The position numbers were made by a program, and so were the translations under genes. This document shows, in pieces, positions 41,676 to 51,832 of a stretch of DNA of 64,000 nucleotides. This DNA comes from Pseudomonas sp. stari2 (GTDB taxonomy: Bacteria; Pseudomonadota; Gammaproteobacteria; Pseudomonadales; Pseudomonadaceae): assembly GCF_040760005.1 (NCBI RefSeq), contig NZ_CP099760.1, forward strand, positions 3,095,501 through 3,159,500, written 5' to 3'. The notes under the pieces are model-generated. The model was not told the origin of the DNA. It did not search any database and was given only the letters and a program-made list of their open reading frames with translations. Position 1 is the first letter of the stretch; each line of letters opens with the position of its first letter.

Positions 41676-43232
41676 ATGGAATGGTTAGCGGATCCCACGG
41701 CATGGCTGGGCTTGTTGACACTGATCGTGCTGGAACTGGTGCTGGGTATCGACAACCTGGTGTTCATTGCGATCCTGGCGGACAAACTGCCGCCGCATCA
41801 GCGCGACCGCGCACGAATCATCGGCTTGAGCCTGGCGCTGATCATGCGTCTTGGCCTGCTGGCGAGTATTTCCTGGCTGGTTACCCTCACGACACCGTTG
41901 TTCGAGGTGTTCGGCAAGAGCTTCTCCGGCCGTGACCTGATCATGTTGTTTGGTGGTGTGTTCCTGTTGTTCAAGGCCACCATGGAACTGCACGAACGGC
42001 TGGAGGGCCACGTCGGCGAGCGTTCGACCAACACCGCTTATGCGTTGTTCTGGCCGATCGTGGCGCAGATTGTCGTGCTTGATGCCGTGTTCTCCCTGGA
42101 TGCGGTGATTACGGCTGTGGGCATGGTCGATGAACTGGCGGTGATGATGATCGCGGTGGTCGTGTCCATCGGTGTGATGATCGTTGCCAGCAAGCCGCTG
42201 ACCCGTTTCGTCAACGCGCACCCGACGGTGATCATGCTGTGCCTGGGCTTCCTGATGATGATCGGTTTTGCCCTGACTGCCGAAGGCATGGGCTTTCACA
42301 TCCCGAAAGGCTATCTGTACGCGGCCATTGGTTTCTCGATCCTGATCGAAGTGTTCAACCAGATTGCCCGGGCCCGTCGCAAGCGCTCGATGCAGGGCTT
42401 GCGCCCGATGCGTGAGCGTACGGCCCATGCAGTGATGCGCCTGTTGGGTGGCCGTAAACTGGCGGTGGAAGAAGTGGGCGAGGAGATCTCCGACTTGCTG
42501 GACGATGGCGAAGCACCCAGTGCGGAGCTGTTCGACCGTCGCGAACGGGTGATGATCAGCGGCGTGCTGCAACTGGCCGAGCGCCCGATCCGCACCCTGA
42601 TGACCGTGCGCGCAGATGTCGATCATATTGATCTGGCGGACGACGCAGCGGCGATTCGTACGCGACTGATGCACTCCTCCTATTCGCGTCTGCCGCTGAT
42701 TCGCAACGGTGCGGTGGATGAACCGTTGGGCTTCGTACACAAGAAGGAGCTGCTCAAGGAGTATCTGGCCGGTAACGAGCCGAACCTTGAACACTTGGCG
42801 CGCAAGACGCTGAACCTGCTCGACAGCTATTCGATCCTCAACGCACTGGAACAGATGCGCGCTGCGTCGACCCACATTGCGTTCGTTGTAAACGAGTTCG
42901 GTGATTTTGTCGGCGTGTTGACCATGACCGACATCCTCGAGTCGATCGCCGGTGAGTTGCCGGACGCCAGTGAAATCGCTGGCCCGGACGTGGTCGAGGA
43001 GCAGGGCGGGTTTGTGGTGAACGGTGCGTTGAATCTGACGCAGATCCGCCAGCGCACCGGTTTCACGGCCGAACCGACCGAGGATTACCAGACCCTCGCC
43101 GGGTTGGTGATGAGTCTTCTGGATCGGCTGCCGATGAAGGGCGATCGCCTGGAGCATGCCGGTTGGGGGATGACCGTGATGGCGGTCGAGGAGCGACGGG
43201 TAACGCGAGTGTTGCTCAAGCGTGAGGCCTGA
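41676..43232 (+). CDS. TerC-family membrane protein with CBS pair and CorC-type C-terminal domain
   Basis: A 518-residue protein. The N-terminal 230 residues are a TerC membrane domain with about seven hydrophobic segments and the conserved acidic motifs [11 protein letters not shown] and DAVFSLDAV, likely metal ligands. Two CBS domains follow at about 290-420 (regulatory nucleotide sensing), then a transporter-associated CorC/HlyC domain to the end. Members are linked to metal (manganese) export or resistance to metals and stress. It is a single gene. Confidence 0.88.
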   Translation: MEWLADPTAWLGLLTLIVLELVLGIDNLVFIAILADKLPPHQRDRARIIGLSLALIMRLGLLASISWLVTLTTPLFEVFGKSFSGRDLIMLFGGVFLLFKATMELHERLEGHVGERSTNTAYALFWPIVAQIVVLDAVFSLDAVITAVGMVDELAVMMIAVVVSIGVMIVASKPLTRFVNAHPTVIMLCLGFLMMIGFALTAEGMGFHIPKGYLYAAIGFSILIEVFNQIARARRKRSMQGLRPMRERTAHAVMRLLGGRKLAVEEVGEEISDLLDDGEAPSAELFDRRERVMISGVLQLAERPIRTLMTVRADVDHIDLADDAAAIRTRLMHSSYSRLPLIRNGAVDEPLGFVHKKELLKEYLAGNEPNLEHLARKTLNLLDSYSILNALEQMRAASTHIAFVVNEFGDFVGVLTMTDILESIAGELPDASEIAGPDVVEEQGGFVVNGALNLTQIRQRTGFTAEPTEDYQTLAGLVMSLLDRLPMKGDRLEHAGWGMTVMAVEERRVTRVLLKREA

Positions 43233-43237
43233 CGGCC

Positions 43238-44314
43238 TCATTGATGAAAGGTATATCGGTCTTTACCGGTGTGCTTTGACTCATACAACGCTTCGTCAGC
43301 CTTGATCAGGGCTTGGTTGAGGGTATCGCCATCTTCGACCCGGGCCACACCGATGCTGATGGTCACCGGATGCCGGGTGGTTTGCTCACGCACCACCCGG
43401 CATAACTCACCGGCCAATGCCTCGACGTCCTCGCGGCGTACGCCCGCCAGATAAATCGCAAATTCCTCGCCACCCAGTCGCGCGTACTCGAACGGTGCCA
43501 TTACCGCTTTGATATCTGCCGCGATCCGCTTGAGCACTTCATCGCCGATGTCGTGGCCGTACACATCATTCACTTTCTTGAAGTTGTCGATGTCGATCAT
43601 CGCCAAGTAATGGTCGTCTTCGCGGGGCAGCGCTTGCAGGCTCTTTTCGGCACGGGTCATGAACGAACGGCGGTTGGGGATTTCAGTCAGCGTGTCGTTG
43701 TAGGCCTGATCCAGCAACAGCTTGGACATGATGTAGTTGTAGAGCTTGGTCTCGCGCAGTTTCAAAAACGTATAGATCGTCAGCGCACAGAGAAACACGC
43801 TGTAGGCGATGGTCATGACCCCTTTGAGTTCCAGCAGGCCGATACCGGTCCCCATGAACGGATTGAGCATCAGCCAGGTGACGACCTGTGCAGCGAAGAA
43901 CGACCATCGGCTGAGTGGGAGCACGGAGGCACTGTAAAGCGTGGTAGCGGCAGCGAGCACCAGCCAGATGCCGTGAAACGTCGGCGGCAAGCCGTTGATC
44001 ACCAACCGTATGCCGAGGGTGATGAGGAACACGAAGGTCAGGTTCAGCCAGTCGAAATGACGGGCTTTGCGCGTGAACATCAACACCACGGCGAGCACGG
44101 CGAACGCTGCGACGAACACCATCGAGAGCCAGGTGAAACCCTGATTGCCAAGGAAGCTGACGATCAGGTCGAAGGCCAGCCAGATACCCATGCTGGCCAG
44201 ATAGATCAGCAGGCAGAACGAATGCAGCCGTTCGAACTCATGCTGGATGAACTCGTCCCATAACTCGGCGGGTGCGGTTCGCTTCAGTACTTCGTCTTCA
44301 ATGGTTTTGTACAT
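43238..44314 (-). CDS. Membrane diguanylate cyclase
   Basis: A 358-residue protein with about six membrane segments in residues 30-185 and a C-terminal GGDEF domain. The active-site motif is intact as GGEEF at residues 281-285 (RLGGEEF), so it should make c-di-GMP. The RxxD inhibitory site normally a few residues upstream is absent, suggesting no product feedback. Its start overlaps the preceding DUF4434 gene by 17 bases. It is therefore the last gene of the wecB-nfrB-nfrA operon and probably supplies c-di-GMP locally to NfrB. Confidence 0.9.
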   Translation of the reverse strand: MYKTIEDEVLKRTAPAELWDEFIQHEFERLHSFCLLIYLASMGIWLAFDLIVSFLGNQGFTWLSMVFVAAFAVLAVVLMFTRKARHFDWLNLTFVFLITLGIRLVINGLPPTFHGIWLVLAAATTLYSASVLPLSRWSFFAAQVVTWLMLNPFMGTGIGLLELKGVMTIAYSVFLCALTIYTFLKLRETKLYNYIMSKLLLDQAYNDTLTEIPNRRSFMTRAEKSLQALPREDDHYLAMIDIDNFKKVNDVYGHDIGDEVLKRIAADIKAVMAPFEYARLGGEEFAIYLAGVRREDVEALAGELCRVVREQTTRHPVTISIGVARVEDGDTLNQALIKADEALYESKHTGKDRYTFHQ

Positions 44315-45176
44315 TGCTGCCCGGATGCTTGCGCTGGTTGTCGAGAATCACCTGTCCCCACGGCCGGTATCGCAGCGAAAACACGGCACTTTGATGACAG
44401 CCGGCGGAGGTGGCGTCCGGGGTTGCCGGCTCGGCGCGGAAAGCCTCGCCTTCACGGCTGACCTGACGGAATGCTTCACGCACGATGCCGACGGAGCAGG
44501 GCAGTGCGCTGGCATAGCCGTTGCGCACCAGCACTGGCAGACGTCCGGTACCTGCGCCGTCCTGCCACCAGACCTGCGCGCCGGCCGCCGTCAGATCCCC
44601 CAGCCATTGGGCGTTGACCGTCGGAGCCAGCTTGCCGGCGCTGAAGGCGCTGACATGCAGCGGTGCGTCCAGTTTTGAAGCGAAATCCTTCAACTGACGC
44701 TGGAGCGTTGCTCGACGGTCGGCTGCCAGAAAGTGCAAGTCGTCCAGCTCCAGTGGCAGATACCAACCGCTGACCGGCAGCTTCCACTCCAGGCGCAACT
44801 TCTGTTGCTGGGCCAGCGATTGTCCCAGTTGCGCCTGCCAGTAGGCGCCGAGGCCTGCGCTGTCCAGTTCATCGATGCGTTTGTAGTACGCCGGGTCCAT
44901 CGACAGCCCAAGTACCAGATGCAGGCCTTGTTGTCGGGCGAGTTTCAGGCTGTTGGCGAGCCAGCCATTGGCACCGCCAAAGTTCGAGTCGCCGTAAGCG
45001 GTCCACTGCACGATCACAGTCCGCGCACCTTGCCGGGCCGTGTCCTGCCAGACTTTCTGCCACTGCGCCTGGGTCAGGCCCGCATCGACATTCAGCGGCT
45101 GATAGAACACCCACTCATCGGCCCGGGCAAGCGTGGCGCCCAGCAGCAGGCAGAAAAACAACATCCATCGAGCCAT
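44298..45176 (-). CDS. Secreted DUF4434 protein (glycoside-hydrolase-like barrel)
   Basis: A 292-residue protein with a signal peptide (LLLGATLARA-DE, about 20 residues). The body fits DUF4434, a TIM-barrel family related to glycoside hydrolases, with VIVQWTAYGDSNF, LVLGLSMDP and GWYLPLELDD as barrel-strand motifs containing acidic residues. E. coli carries a comparable gene (ybcH) beside nfrA. It probably acts on the exported polysaccharide in the periplasm. ATG 45176 shares one base with the nfrA stop. Confidence 0.75.
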   Translation of the reverse strand: MARWMLFFCLLLGATLARADEWVFYQPLNVDAGLTQAQWQKVWQDTARQGARTVIVQWTAYGDSNFGGANGWLANSLKLARQQGLHLVLGLSMDPAYYKRIDELDSAGLGAYWQAQLGQSLAQQQKLRLEWKLPVSGWYLPLELDDLHFLAADRRATLQRQLKDFASKLDAPLHVSAFSAGKLAPTVNAQWLGDLTAAGAQVWWQDGAGTGRLPVLVRNGYASALPCSVGIVREAFRQVSREGEAFRAEPATPDATSAGCHQSAVFSLRYRPWGQVILDNQRKHPGSNVQNH

Positions 45177-48100
45177 CAGAAATTCCACTCCACGCCCAGC
45201 AGCACACCATTACCGCCTTCGTACAGATTGCCGCCCAGCGACTGTTGATATTCGGTGCGTACCGTCAGTTTCGAACGGTAGGCGTTGTAGCGATCTTCGT
45301 CGTACCACCATTGCCAGCGCAGACCGACACCGGTACGCAGGTCCTGGCGCCAGTCGTTGCTCGGATCCTGGCTGGCAAATTCGAGGAAGCCATAAGGCAT
45401 GATCGTCTGGGCTCCACTATTCGGCAGCTTCCAGGCATGCCCCTGCTGGAACCGCGACAGCCACTGGTGATCGCCGGCCTTGGTCCACCAGGCGGCATCG
45501 AGGTAGAGGAAGCGTTCGTCCCAATCGTTTTCGTCGACGCGCCAGTCGTTGCGGTACTTGCCCTGATCGAGGAACGAAGCAGTGGCGCGCAACAGATAGT
45601 CGGTGGTGGTGTGGCCGTCCTGGCGATGATCGTTGATCTGATCCAGCAGTTTTTCCGGCACCAGCATCTGGCCGAGGCTCAGGCTGTGGTTGTCGTCATC
45701 GTTGAACTGGCTCTGTTTGTAGATCTCACCGTAGAAGTTGATGTTCTGCGTGCCCCACGGCTTGTAGCGCAGGCCGACGCCGGCGGCGAGGGATTCGGCG
45801 TAACGGGAGCGACCTTGTCCACCCAGCAGTACGCGACCGTACACCGACAGCGTGCTGCCGGCGCGGCTTGGTTCATCGCCCAGAGCGTGGTCCCACATCG
45901 CCAGTTGTACGTTTTGCGAGTCGGCGCGGCGGTTCGAACCTTTGCTTTCGTCCGGGCGCACGAAGTCATTGGTCGATACCCCGGCCGGTGACCAGGTGCT
46001 GGCAATCGTCCGGCTGTCGCGGCGGGAGAGGGTTTCATGGGCGCGGCGCTGACGGTAGCGCCGCGCTTCCATGCTGCCATCCTCGTCGTCGGCGGCCACC
46101 GGGTTCTGTTCCAGGTCGATCACCCGGCGCAGTTCCTTGCGGGCCGAGGCGCTGTCCTCCACTTCGTCATAACGCCAGGCCAGGGTTTCACCGAGTCGGT
46201 AATCCTCGGGGAAGTCGCGGGCAGCTTGTTGCAGATAGGGGATTGCGGTGGCGCGCTCCTCGCGGGTTTCGGCGCCGGCCAGACGCATGCCGTAGTCGGC
46301 GCGATATCGCGGGTTTTTAGGATCGCGGCGCACAGCCTCGGCCAGCCACGCGGTGCTTTGTGGCAGGTCGCCAGCCTTTTGCGCAGTGACCGACGCCGCG
46401 TAGAAATGCCCGGCGTCCGGTGCTTGTTGCAAGGCTTTACGCTGACGTTCAAGTGCCTGGACATGATCGCCACGAGCATCGGCGATTGCCGCACCGAGGG
46501 CCCATTCATTGGCGCCACGCGTCGTGCTTTGCTGCCAGTATCGTTCGGCTGTCTGGCTGTCACCGGCATTCAGTGCACTTTGGCTGGCGGTGAGGCGTGC
46601 GTTATCGCTCAGTTCCGCTGCGGGGAGGCTGCGCCAGATAGTCAGCGCGCCAGCCGAATCACCGGCAGCTTCCAGGGCGTAGGCTAATGGCAAACAACTG
46701 CTGTGGTCGCCGAGCTTTTCCGCTTGCTGGTAGTAGACGACAGCTTCGCCCGGCCGATCCGGCATCGCGCAACGACCCAGAGCGCGATAATCGCCGGCGG
46801 CTTGCGGATGGTTACCGATGGCTTGCTGAACGGCGTCGCACTGACCGTTTTCCGCGAGCTGCGCGAGCAACTGGCCACGGGTGGCGCCATCCACATGGGT
46901 GAGCAATGAAGCCATTCGCCGTTGCTGTTCCGGTGTCGTGGTTTTCGAAGCCGCATAAAGTCCGGCCAGACGTTGGAGTGCAGTGGCCGGCAAGCGTCCT
47001 TGATGACGGTCGAACGCGGTTTCCAGCAACTGTTGCGCCTGTGCGTGATCGCCATTGTTTACCGCCAGATAGGTGGCCTGGTTCAGCGAATTCAGGTTGC
47101 CGGTTTGCCGGTAGTGAAGCTCCCACAAAGTCTGCGCTTCGGTCATGCGGCCCATGCGTTGCGACAGTTCCGCCCGACGTTTGACGATTTCAGGTGTTTG
47201 CGTCTGGCCGGCCAGCCATGCATCGACCTTGTCGCTGCGTCCCTGATCCTGCCAGACATTCAAGATTTGCTCCTGGCGGCGACTGTCCCACGGCTGCGGC
47301 AGTCGGGTGGTTTGCAGCAGATCGGTGGCTTGCAGGCGTTGGGCGAGTATCAGCCAGGTTTGTGGGGCGTCGTCAGGTGTGCAGCCGCGAAATTGCTTGA
47401 GCGCTGCTTCCGGATCGTGGCGCGACAACCATTCGGCGGTCTCCAGGCAAGGACGCTGCAGGTCGTTGCTCAAGCGCTGCACGGTCGGCACGTCCTCGGT
47501 CTTGCGCGCCAGTTCCCACAGGCGCTGACGTTGCGCCGGATCGGCCAGATCGGAGTCCGGCAACGACTGAATCCAGCGTTGCGCCTGTTGTTCGTGGCCC
47601 ATGGCAATGGCGCGGTCGACCATCGCCAGGCGGATCTTGCGGGCAGCCTCTGGACTCGGGGCCTGTTGCAACAGTTGTTGCAGCGGTTTTTCGTCGAGGC
47701 GCTGCACGTAGGCATTGGCCAGACGTTGCCAGCCTTCGGCATCCAGCTGTTTGCGGGCGGCCAGCGGTGCGAGCTGATCGATGGTGCCGCTCCAGTCGCG
47801 CAGTTGCTCCGACCAGTTAGCCCGCGCCAGACGCAGGATGTTGTCATCTCCCTTGGGCGACAGTTGTGCGAGCCAGTCGTGAGCCTTGGCCGCGCCGCCG
47901 AACTTGGCCAGGCTCAAGCTGTAAGCCTGCCACAGGCGCACGCGGTCGTTCAGGCTGCTGGTGGCCATCCAGCTTTCGACCTGGCTGCTGGTCGGCGGAT
48001 CCTGTTCGATCCAGGTCAGACGCAGGTCGAGGAGGGCTTCGCTGTTGTCCGGTAGCGCTTGCATCGCATCTTTGTAGCGGCGTTGTTTGGCTAGCGACTC

Positions 48101-48334
48101 AACGAGCAGCGCCCGGGCTTCGTCGTTTTTCGGGACTTTTTCCAGCAAGTGACGCATCAGGCGTTCGACTTCTTTCCAGTTGCCCTTTTTCGCTTCGCGA
48201 TAACTGCGGTCCATGTAGGGATAGCTGCGGAACTGCTCGAAGTCGCTCAGCGGCGCAGCCTGTAGCGGATACGCGGTGCTCAGGCCCAGCAGCAGGCTGC
48301 CCATCAGCAAGGTGTGACGATGCACAGGCTTCAT
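45176..48334 (-). CDS. nfrA: NfrA-like outer-membrane protein (phage N4 adsorption protein A type)
   Basis: A 1052-residue protein. It has a signal peptide of about 26 residues, a long array of TPR-like helical repeats over roughly residues 35-720, and a C-terminal beta-barrel part ending in LLGVEWNF. This layout matches NfrA, the outer-membrane receptor of phage N4, now seen as the export partner of NfrB. The repeats would lie in the periplasm, as in other exopolysaccharide porins such as PgaA. It overlaps nfrB by 4 bases (ATGA) and the DUF4434 gene by 1. Confidence 0.85.
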   Translation of the reverse strand: MKPVHRHTLLMGSLLLGLSTAYPLQAAPLSDFEQFRSYPYMDRSYREAKKGNWKEVERLMRHLLEKVPKNDEARALLVESLAKQRRYKDAMQALPDNSEALLDLRLTWIEQDPPTSSQVESWMATSSLNDRVRLWQAYSLSLAKFGGAAKAHDWLAQLSPKGDDNILRLARANWSEQLRDWSGTIDQLAPLAARKQLDAEGWQRLANAYVQRLDEKPLQQLLQQAPSPEAARKIRLAMVDRAIAMGHEQQAQRWIQSLPDSDLADPAQRQRLWELARKTEDVPTVQRLSNDLQRPCLETAEWLSRHDPEAALKQFRGCTPDDAPQTWLILAQRLQATDLLQTTRLPQPWDSRRQEQILNVWQDQGRSDKVDAWLAGQTQTPEIVKRRAELSQRMGRMTEAQTLWELHYRQTGNLNSLNQATYLAVNNGDHAQAQQLLETAFDRHQGRLPATALQRLAGLYAASKTTTPEQQRRMASLLTHVDGATRGQLLAQLAENGQCDAVQQAIGNHPQAAGDYRALGRCAMPDRPGEAVVYYQQAEKLGDHSSCLPLAYALEAAGDSAGALTIWRSLPAAELSDNARLTASQSALNAGDSQTAERYWQQSTTRGANEWALGAAIADARGDHVQALERQRKALQQAPDAGHFYAASVTAQKAGDLPQSTAWLAEAVRRDPKNPRYRADYGMRLAGAETREERATAIPYLQQAARDFPEDYRLGETLAWRYDEVEDSASARKELRRVIDLEQNPVAADDEDGSMEARRYRQRRAHETLSRRDSRTIASTWSPAGVSTNDFVRPDESKGSNRRADSQNVQLAMWDHALGDEPSRAGSTLSVYGRVLLGGQGRSRYAESLAAGVGLRYKPWGTQNINFYGEIYKQSQFNDDDNHSLSLGQMLVPEKLLDQINDHRQDGHTTTDYLLRATASFLDQGKYRNDWRVDENDWDERFLYLDAAWWTKAGDHQWLSRFQQGHAWKLPNSGAQTIMPYGFLEFASQDPSNDWRQDLRTGVGLRWQWWYDEDRYNAYRSKLTVRTEYQQSLGGNLYEGGNGVLLGVEWNF

Positions 48335-50505
48335 GCGACCTCCCGGACAATGCGGTAGGCGGCTTGCTGTTCGCTGGCCTGGTCGGCCAGGGCCTGTTCC
48401 AGAACTTCCTGAGTGATCATCCCCCGGGAAATCAGGTGTTCGCCGAGCGACATCCGTTCGGCGTCAAAGTCGATCAGTGCCTGATTGAAAAGAGTCGGCG
48501 GCACCATGCCGCGTACCTGCAACAGATTGCCCAGCAGCACCTGATGGCGGCTGACCCGCTCCAGCAAGGCTTCATCGTCCTGATGGCGCTCAAGTACTTC
48601 GAGCATATGACGCACTTCCTCATTCTGGCGGGGACTGGCGTACCAGTAGCGAATCCCCAATGTCACACGGCCCTGAGGTGCCAGTCGGCTACGCACCGGG
48701 CGCTTCAATTGACGGCTGATTGCGCCGAGCGAGACCTGGCTGACCGGGCCTTCGGAGGCCAGAATCAGGGTGTCGCCTTCTTCGGCCACCGGCAGCACGC
48801 CGTAGTGCGATGCGACCCGACGTGGTACGGCATCGATCAGGCGCTTGTCGAGCTTGAACGGGTTGAGCGGTGCCCATTCCAGATCGAGCTGTTCGGCAAG
48901 GGTTTGTACAAGCTGAGTACTGTCGATGTATTCGCGCAGCAGCAATTCACGGCCAAGACGTCGGCGCACAGGACTGGTGATCGCCGCTTCCAGTTGCTCT
49001 TCGGTCAGCAAGCCTTTTTCCACCAGTCGATGGCCGAGCGGGGTACGTTGGGCCTTGGTCAGAGCCGGGAACTCGTGGGTGGTCTTGTCCCAGGCTACGC
49101 GCCGCGAGTCGCCCATCTCCATCACCTGGCGCAGGGCGCGCAGGTTGGCGAAGAAGTTGACGAAGTTGCTCCACATCATGCGCGGTGCCGACAGCAGGCC
49201 TTCCACCAATCCGTAGTAACGGGTAACGAACCAGCCACGCTGGAACAGACGGTTGAACAGCATCAGCCCGTTGAGCCACAGCAGCACCGAGAGCAACGAG
49301 CTGTCGGCGAGGATCGATGGGTAGCGCCACGAGTCAGGGGAAATCACCGTGACCGCCCACATCGCCAGCAGCACCAGGAACAAAAGGTTGACCAGAAAGC
49401 TCAGCAGGTAGGCGATCAATCCGCGACGGTCACGCCACAGGAAGTAATTGAGCAGACCTTTGCGGCTCCAGCCGAGATTCTTGGTGCCCTGGAACACGAT
49501 GCCGACGATCCACCGTGATTTCTGCCGGATCGCGTGCTGCAGATCACGAGGGAAGTGCTCGCGTACACAGATCACCTGGGAGAATTCGCGGTTCATGCCG
49601 AACACCCACGGCTGCTCCAGCGCCAGTTTCGGATCGCTGACCGAATAGCGGGCGAAGATGCACTTCATGCCTTTCTGCTTGAGGCGGAAACCGATGTCGT
49701 AGTCTTCGGTGAGACTCTGCACATCGAAGGCAATCCCGTCGCCGTCTTCCAGCAGCGCGCTGATGGCCTTACGGCTGAAGCAAGTGCCAACGCCGGCGCT
49801 GGGTACCTGGCCGGTAAGGGCTTCGCGCACGATGACGTCTTTGCCGTGGTTTTCCGCGAACTCATCGACGTAGTGGCCGGCGGTGAAGCCTTTCCATTCC
49901 GGTGCGTAGGGGTAGACCGGAATCTGGATCAGGTCCTTGTTCGGCAACAAGTAGTTGTAGAGGCGCAACTCCATCGGCGAGATCACGTCTTCGGCATCGT
50001 GCAGGATGAAACCGGCGAACTGGATTTTCGCCTCGCTCTCGAAGCGCAGGATTGCGTCGATGATGTTGTTCAGGCAGTCGGCCTTGCTGGTCGGGCCTGG
50101 TCGGGCGCAGACCACTTTGTGCACGTTGGGGTAGTGCTGGCAGACCGCATCGACGTCGGCCTGGGTTTCGGCGTCGTTGGGGTAGGTGCCGACGAAAATC
50201 TGATAGTTCTCATAGTCGATGGTCGAGGCGGCAAGGCGCGCCATCTCGCCGACCACGCCTACTTCGTTCCACGCCGGCACCATGATCGCCAACGGCTTCT
50301 CGGGAATCGAATACAGGCGTTCCTCGTCGGCGCGCTTGAATTTCTCGTAGATCCGCCAGCGCCGGATCAGCTTGCGGCTCCAGTACACGAGGTCGATGAA
50401 CAGGTCATCGAGGCCGAGTATGAACATCAGCAGGGCGAGGATGATCGCCACATACTTCAGACCAAACAGCACATACGCAAAGAAGTCGACCCAACCCAGA
50501 CTCAT
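48331..50505 (-). CDS. nfrB: NfrB-like glycosyltransferase with MshEN c-di-GMP-binding motifs
   Basis: A 724-residue inner-membrane synthase. A membrane segment at 10-35 is followed by a family-2 glycosyltransferase domain with HDAED (169-173), TEDYD (266-270) and RQKSRW (327-332), the donor, acid and acceptor motifs of processive synthases. Membrane segments follow at about 362-425. The cytosolic C-terminus has paired LGxxLxxxG motifs at 487-540 and again at 656-710, the MshEN c-di-GMP receptor signature, around a GspE-N-like segment. It probably polymerises a UDP-sugar supplied by the overlapping upstream wecB product, under c-di-GMP control. Confidence 0.88.
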   Translation of the reverse strand: MSLGWVDFFAYVLFGLKYVAIILALLMFILGLDDLFIDLVYWSRKLIRRWRIYEKFKRADEERLYSIPEKPLAIMVPAWNEVGVVGEMARLAASTIDYENYQIFVGTYPNDAETQADVDAVCQHYPNVHKVVCARPGPTSKADCLNNIIDAILRFESEAKIQFAGFILHDAEDVISPMELRLYNYLLPNKDLIQIPVYPYAPEWKGFTAGHYVDEFAENHGKDVIVREALTGQVPSAGVGTCFSRKAISALLEDGDGIAFDVQSLTEDYDIGFRLKQKGMKCIFARYSVSDPKLALEQPWVFGMNREFSQVICVREHFPRDLQHAIRQKSRWIVGIVFQGTKNLGWSRKGLLNYFLWRDRRGLIAYLLSFLVNLLFLVLLAMWAVTVISPDSWRYPSILADSSLLSVLLWLNGLMLFNRLFQRGWFVTRYYGLVEGLLSAPRMMWSNFVNFFANLRALRQVMEMGDSRRVAWDKTTHEFPALTKAQRTPLGHRLVEKGLLTEEQLEAAITSPVRRRLGRELLLREYIDSTQLVQTLAEQLDLEWAPLNPFKLDKRLIDAVPRRVASHYGVLPVAEEGDTLILASEGPVSQVSLGAISRQLKRPVRSRLAPQGRVTLGIRYWYASPRQNEEVRHMLEVLERHQDDEALLERVSRHQVLLGNLLQVRGMVPPTLFNQALIDFDAERMSLGEHLISRGMITQEVLEQALADQASEQQAAYRIVREVA

Positions 50506-51656
50506 ACGCCGTTACCCGCCGCCGAGCGTGCGCTCAGCCAGGCGTGGAGGCGTTTTGCAATGCGTTCACTGGCGTGGCCGTCACCGTACGGGCTGTGGAC
50601 GCGGCTCATGCGTTGGTAGGTTGCTTCGTCATCGAGCAACTGACTGGCTTCCTTGACGATCTTCGCGGTGTCGGTGCCCACCAGCAACACGGTGCCACCC
50701 TCAAGCACGGAGGGGCGTTCGGTGACGTCACGTAATACCAGCAACGGTTTGCCGATGGCTGGCGCTTCCTCCTGGACGCCGCCGGAGTCGGTCAGGATGA
50801 AGTGCGCACGACCCATCAGCCAGACGAAGTTCGGGTAATCCTGAGGGGCGACCAGATAGATGTTGGGTTTGTCGGCGAGCATGCCGTACACCGCATTCTG
50901 CACCTGCGGGTTGAGGTGTACCGGATAGACAAATTGCACATCCGGGTAGCGCAGGGCGAGGTCGGCCAGGGCCTGGCAGATGTTCTGGAAACCGTCGCCG
51001 AGGTTTTCCCGGCGATGCCCCGTGATCAACACCATGCGACGGTTGTCGTCGAGCACTGACAAGGGGGAATCGGCTGTCGGACGCCACTGGCTTTGCTGCT
51101 GGTGCGTGCGCATCCACAGCAGCGCATCGATCACGGTATTGCCGGTGATTTCGATGTTGTCCTGCGGTACGCCTTCGCGCAGCAGGTTGGCTTCGGCCTT
51201 GCCGGTCGGCGGAAAGTGCAGGTCGGCGATCACTCCGGTCAGACGCCGGTTGGCTTCTTCCGGCCAGGGCGCGCGCAAATTGCCAGTGCGCAAACCGGCC
51301 TCGACGTGGCCAATCGGCAACTGGCGATTGAACGCGGCGAGGGCGGCGATGAAACTGGTGGTGGTGTCGCCATGCACCAGCACGATGTCCGGTTTGACCC
51401 GTTCGTAGGCCTGATCGAGTTGTGCAAGAAGATGTTGCGAGAGACCGTTGAGGGTCTGGCCCTGGGTCATGACTTGCAGGTCTTCATCGACCGTCAGTTC
51501 GAACGCGTCGAGCACTTGCTTGAGCATCTCCCGATGCTGGCCAGTCGAGCAGATATTGAGTTTGATGTCGGGCCACTGACGCAGAACCCGGGCCAAAGGG
51601 GCCATTTTGATGGCCTCCGGGCGAGTACCGAAAACCATCATGACGTTAAAGGACAT
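50502..51656 (-). CDS. wecB: UDP-N-acetylglucosamine 2-epimerase
   Basis: A 384-residue non-hydrolysing epimerase converting UDP-GlcNAc to UDP-ManNAc. Motifs are the N-terminal FGTRPEAIKM, VHGDTTTS, GHVEAGLRTGN, and the C-terminal LTDSGGVQEEAP. ATG 51656 follows AGGAGGGG; the upstream in-frame ATG is unsupported. It heads the nfr operon and overlaps nfrB by 4 bases, which points to ManNAc as a building block of the exopolysaccharide. Confidence 0.95.
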   Translation of the reverse strand: MSFNVMMVFGTRPEAIKMAPLARVLRQWPDIKLNICSTGQHREMLKQVLDAFELTVDEDLQVMTQGQTLNGLSQHLLAQLDQAYERVKPDIVLVHGDTTTSFIAALAAFNRQLPIGHVEAGLRTGNLRAPWPEEANRRLTGVIADLHFPPTGKAEANLLREGVPQDNIEITGNTVIDALLWMRTHQQQSQWRPTADSPLSVLDDNRRMVLITGHRRENLGDGFQNICQALADLALRYPDVQFVYPVHLNPQVQNAVYGMLADKPNIYLVAPQDYPNFVWLMGRAHFILTDSGGVQEEAPAIGKPLLVLRDVTERPSVLEGGTVLLVGTDTAKIVKEASQLLDDEATYQRMSRVHSPYGDGHASERIAKRLHAWLSARSAAGNGV

Positions 51657-51793
51657 TGACCCCTCCTGGGACGAAGCAAGGCCGCGGCCGATGGCCAACA
51701 GCACCTATCTCTTTCTGAGAAATAAAGGAAAGCAGCCGGATGGGAGCTTGTCCAATCCGGCCTCGAGGCTAGTTGTTACAGATCAATTGGAAC

Positions 51794-51832
51794 GAAAGTG
51801 CCATTACTTGATGGCTCTTAGGTGGCACTTTC
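51794..51832 (-). terminator. Inverted repeat at the end of the thioredoxin-like gene
   Basis: GAAAGTGCCA (51794-51803) and TGGCACTTTC (51823-51832) form a perfect 10-bp stem with a 19-base loop that includes the gene's stop codon. A terminator role is possible, but the T-tract is weak. The remaining bases to 51656 should hold the wecB promoter; no clear -35/-10 pair is seen. Confidence 0.4.
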
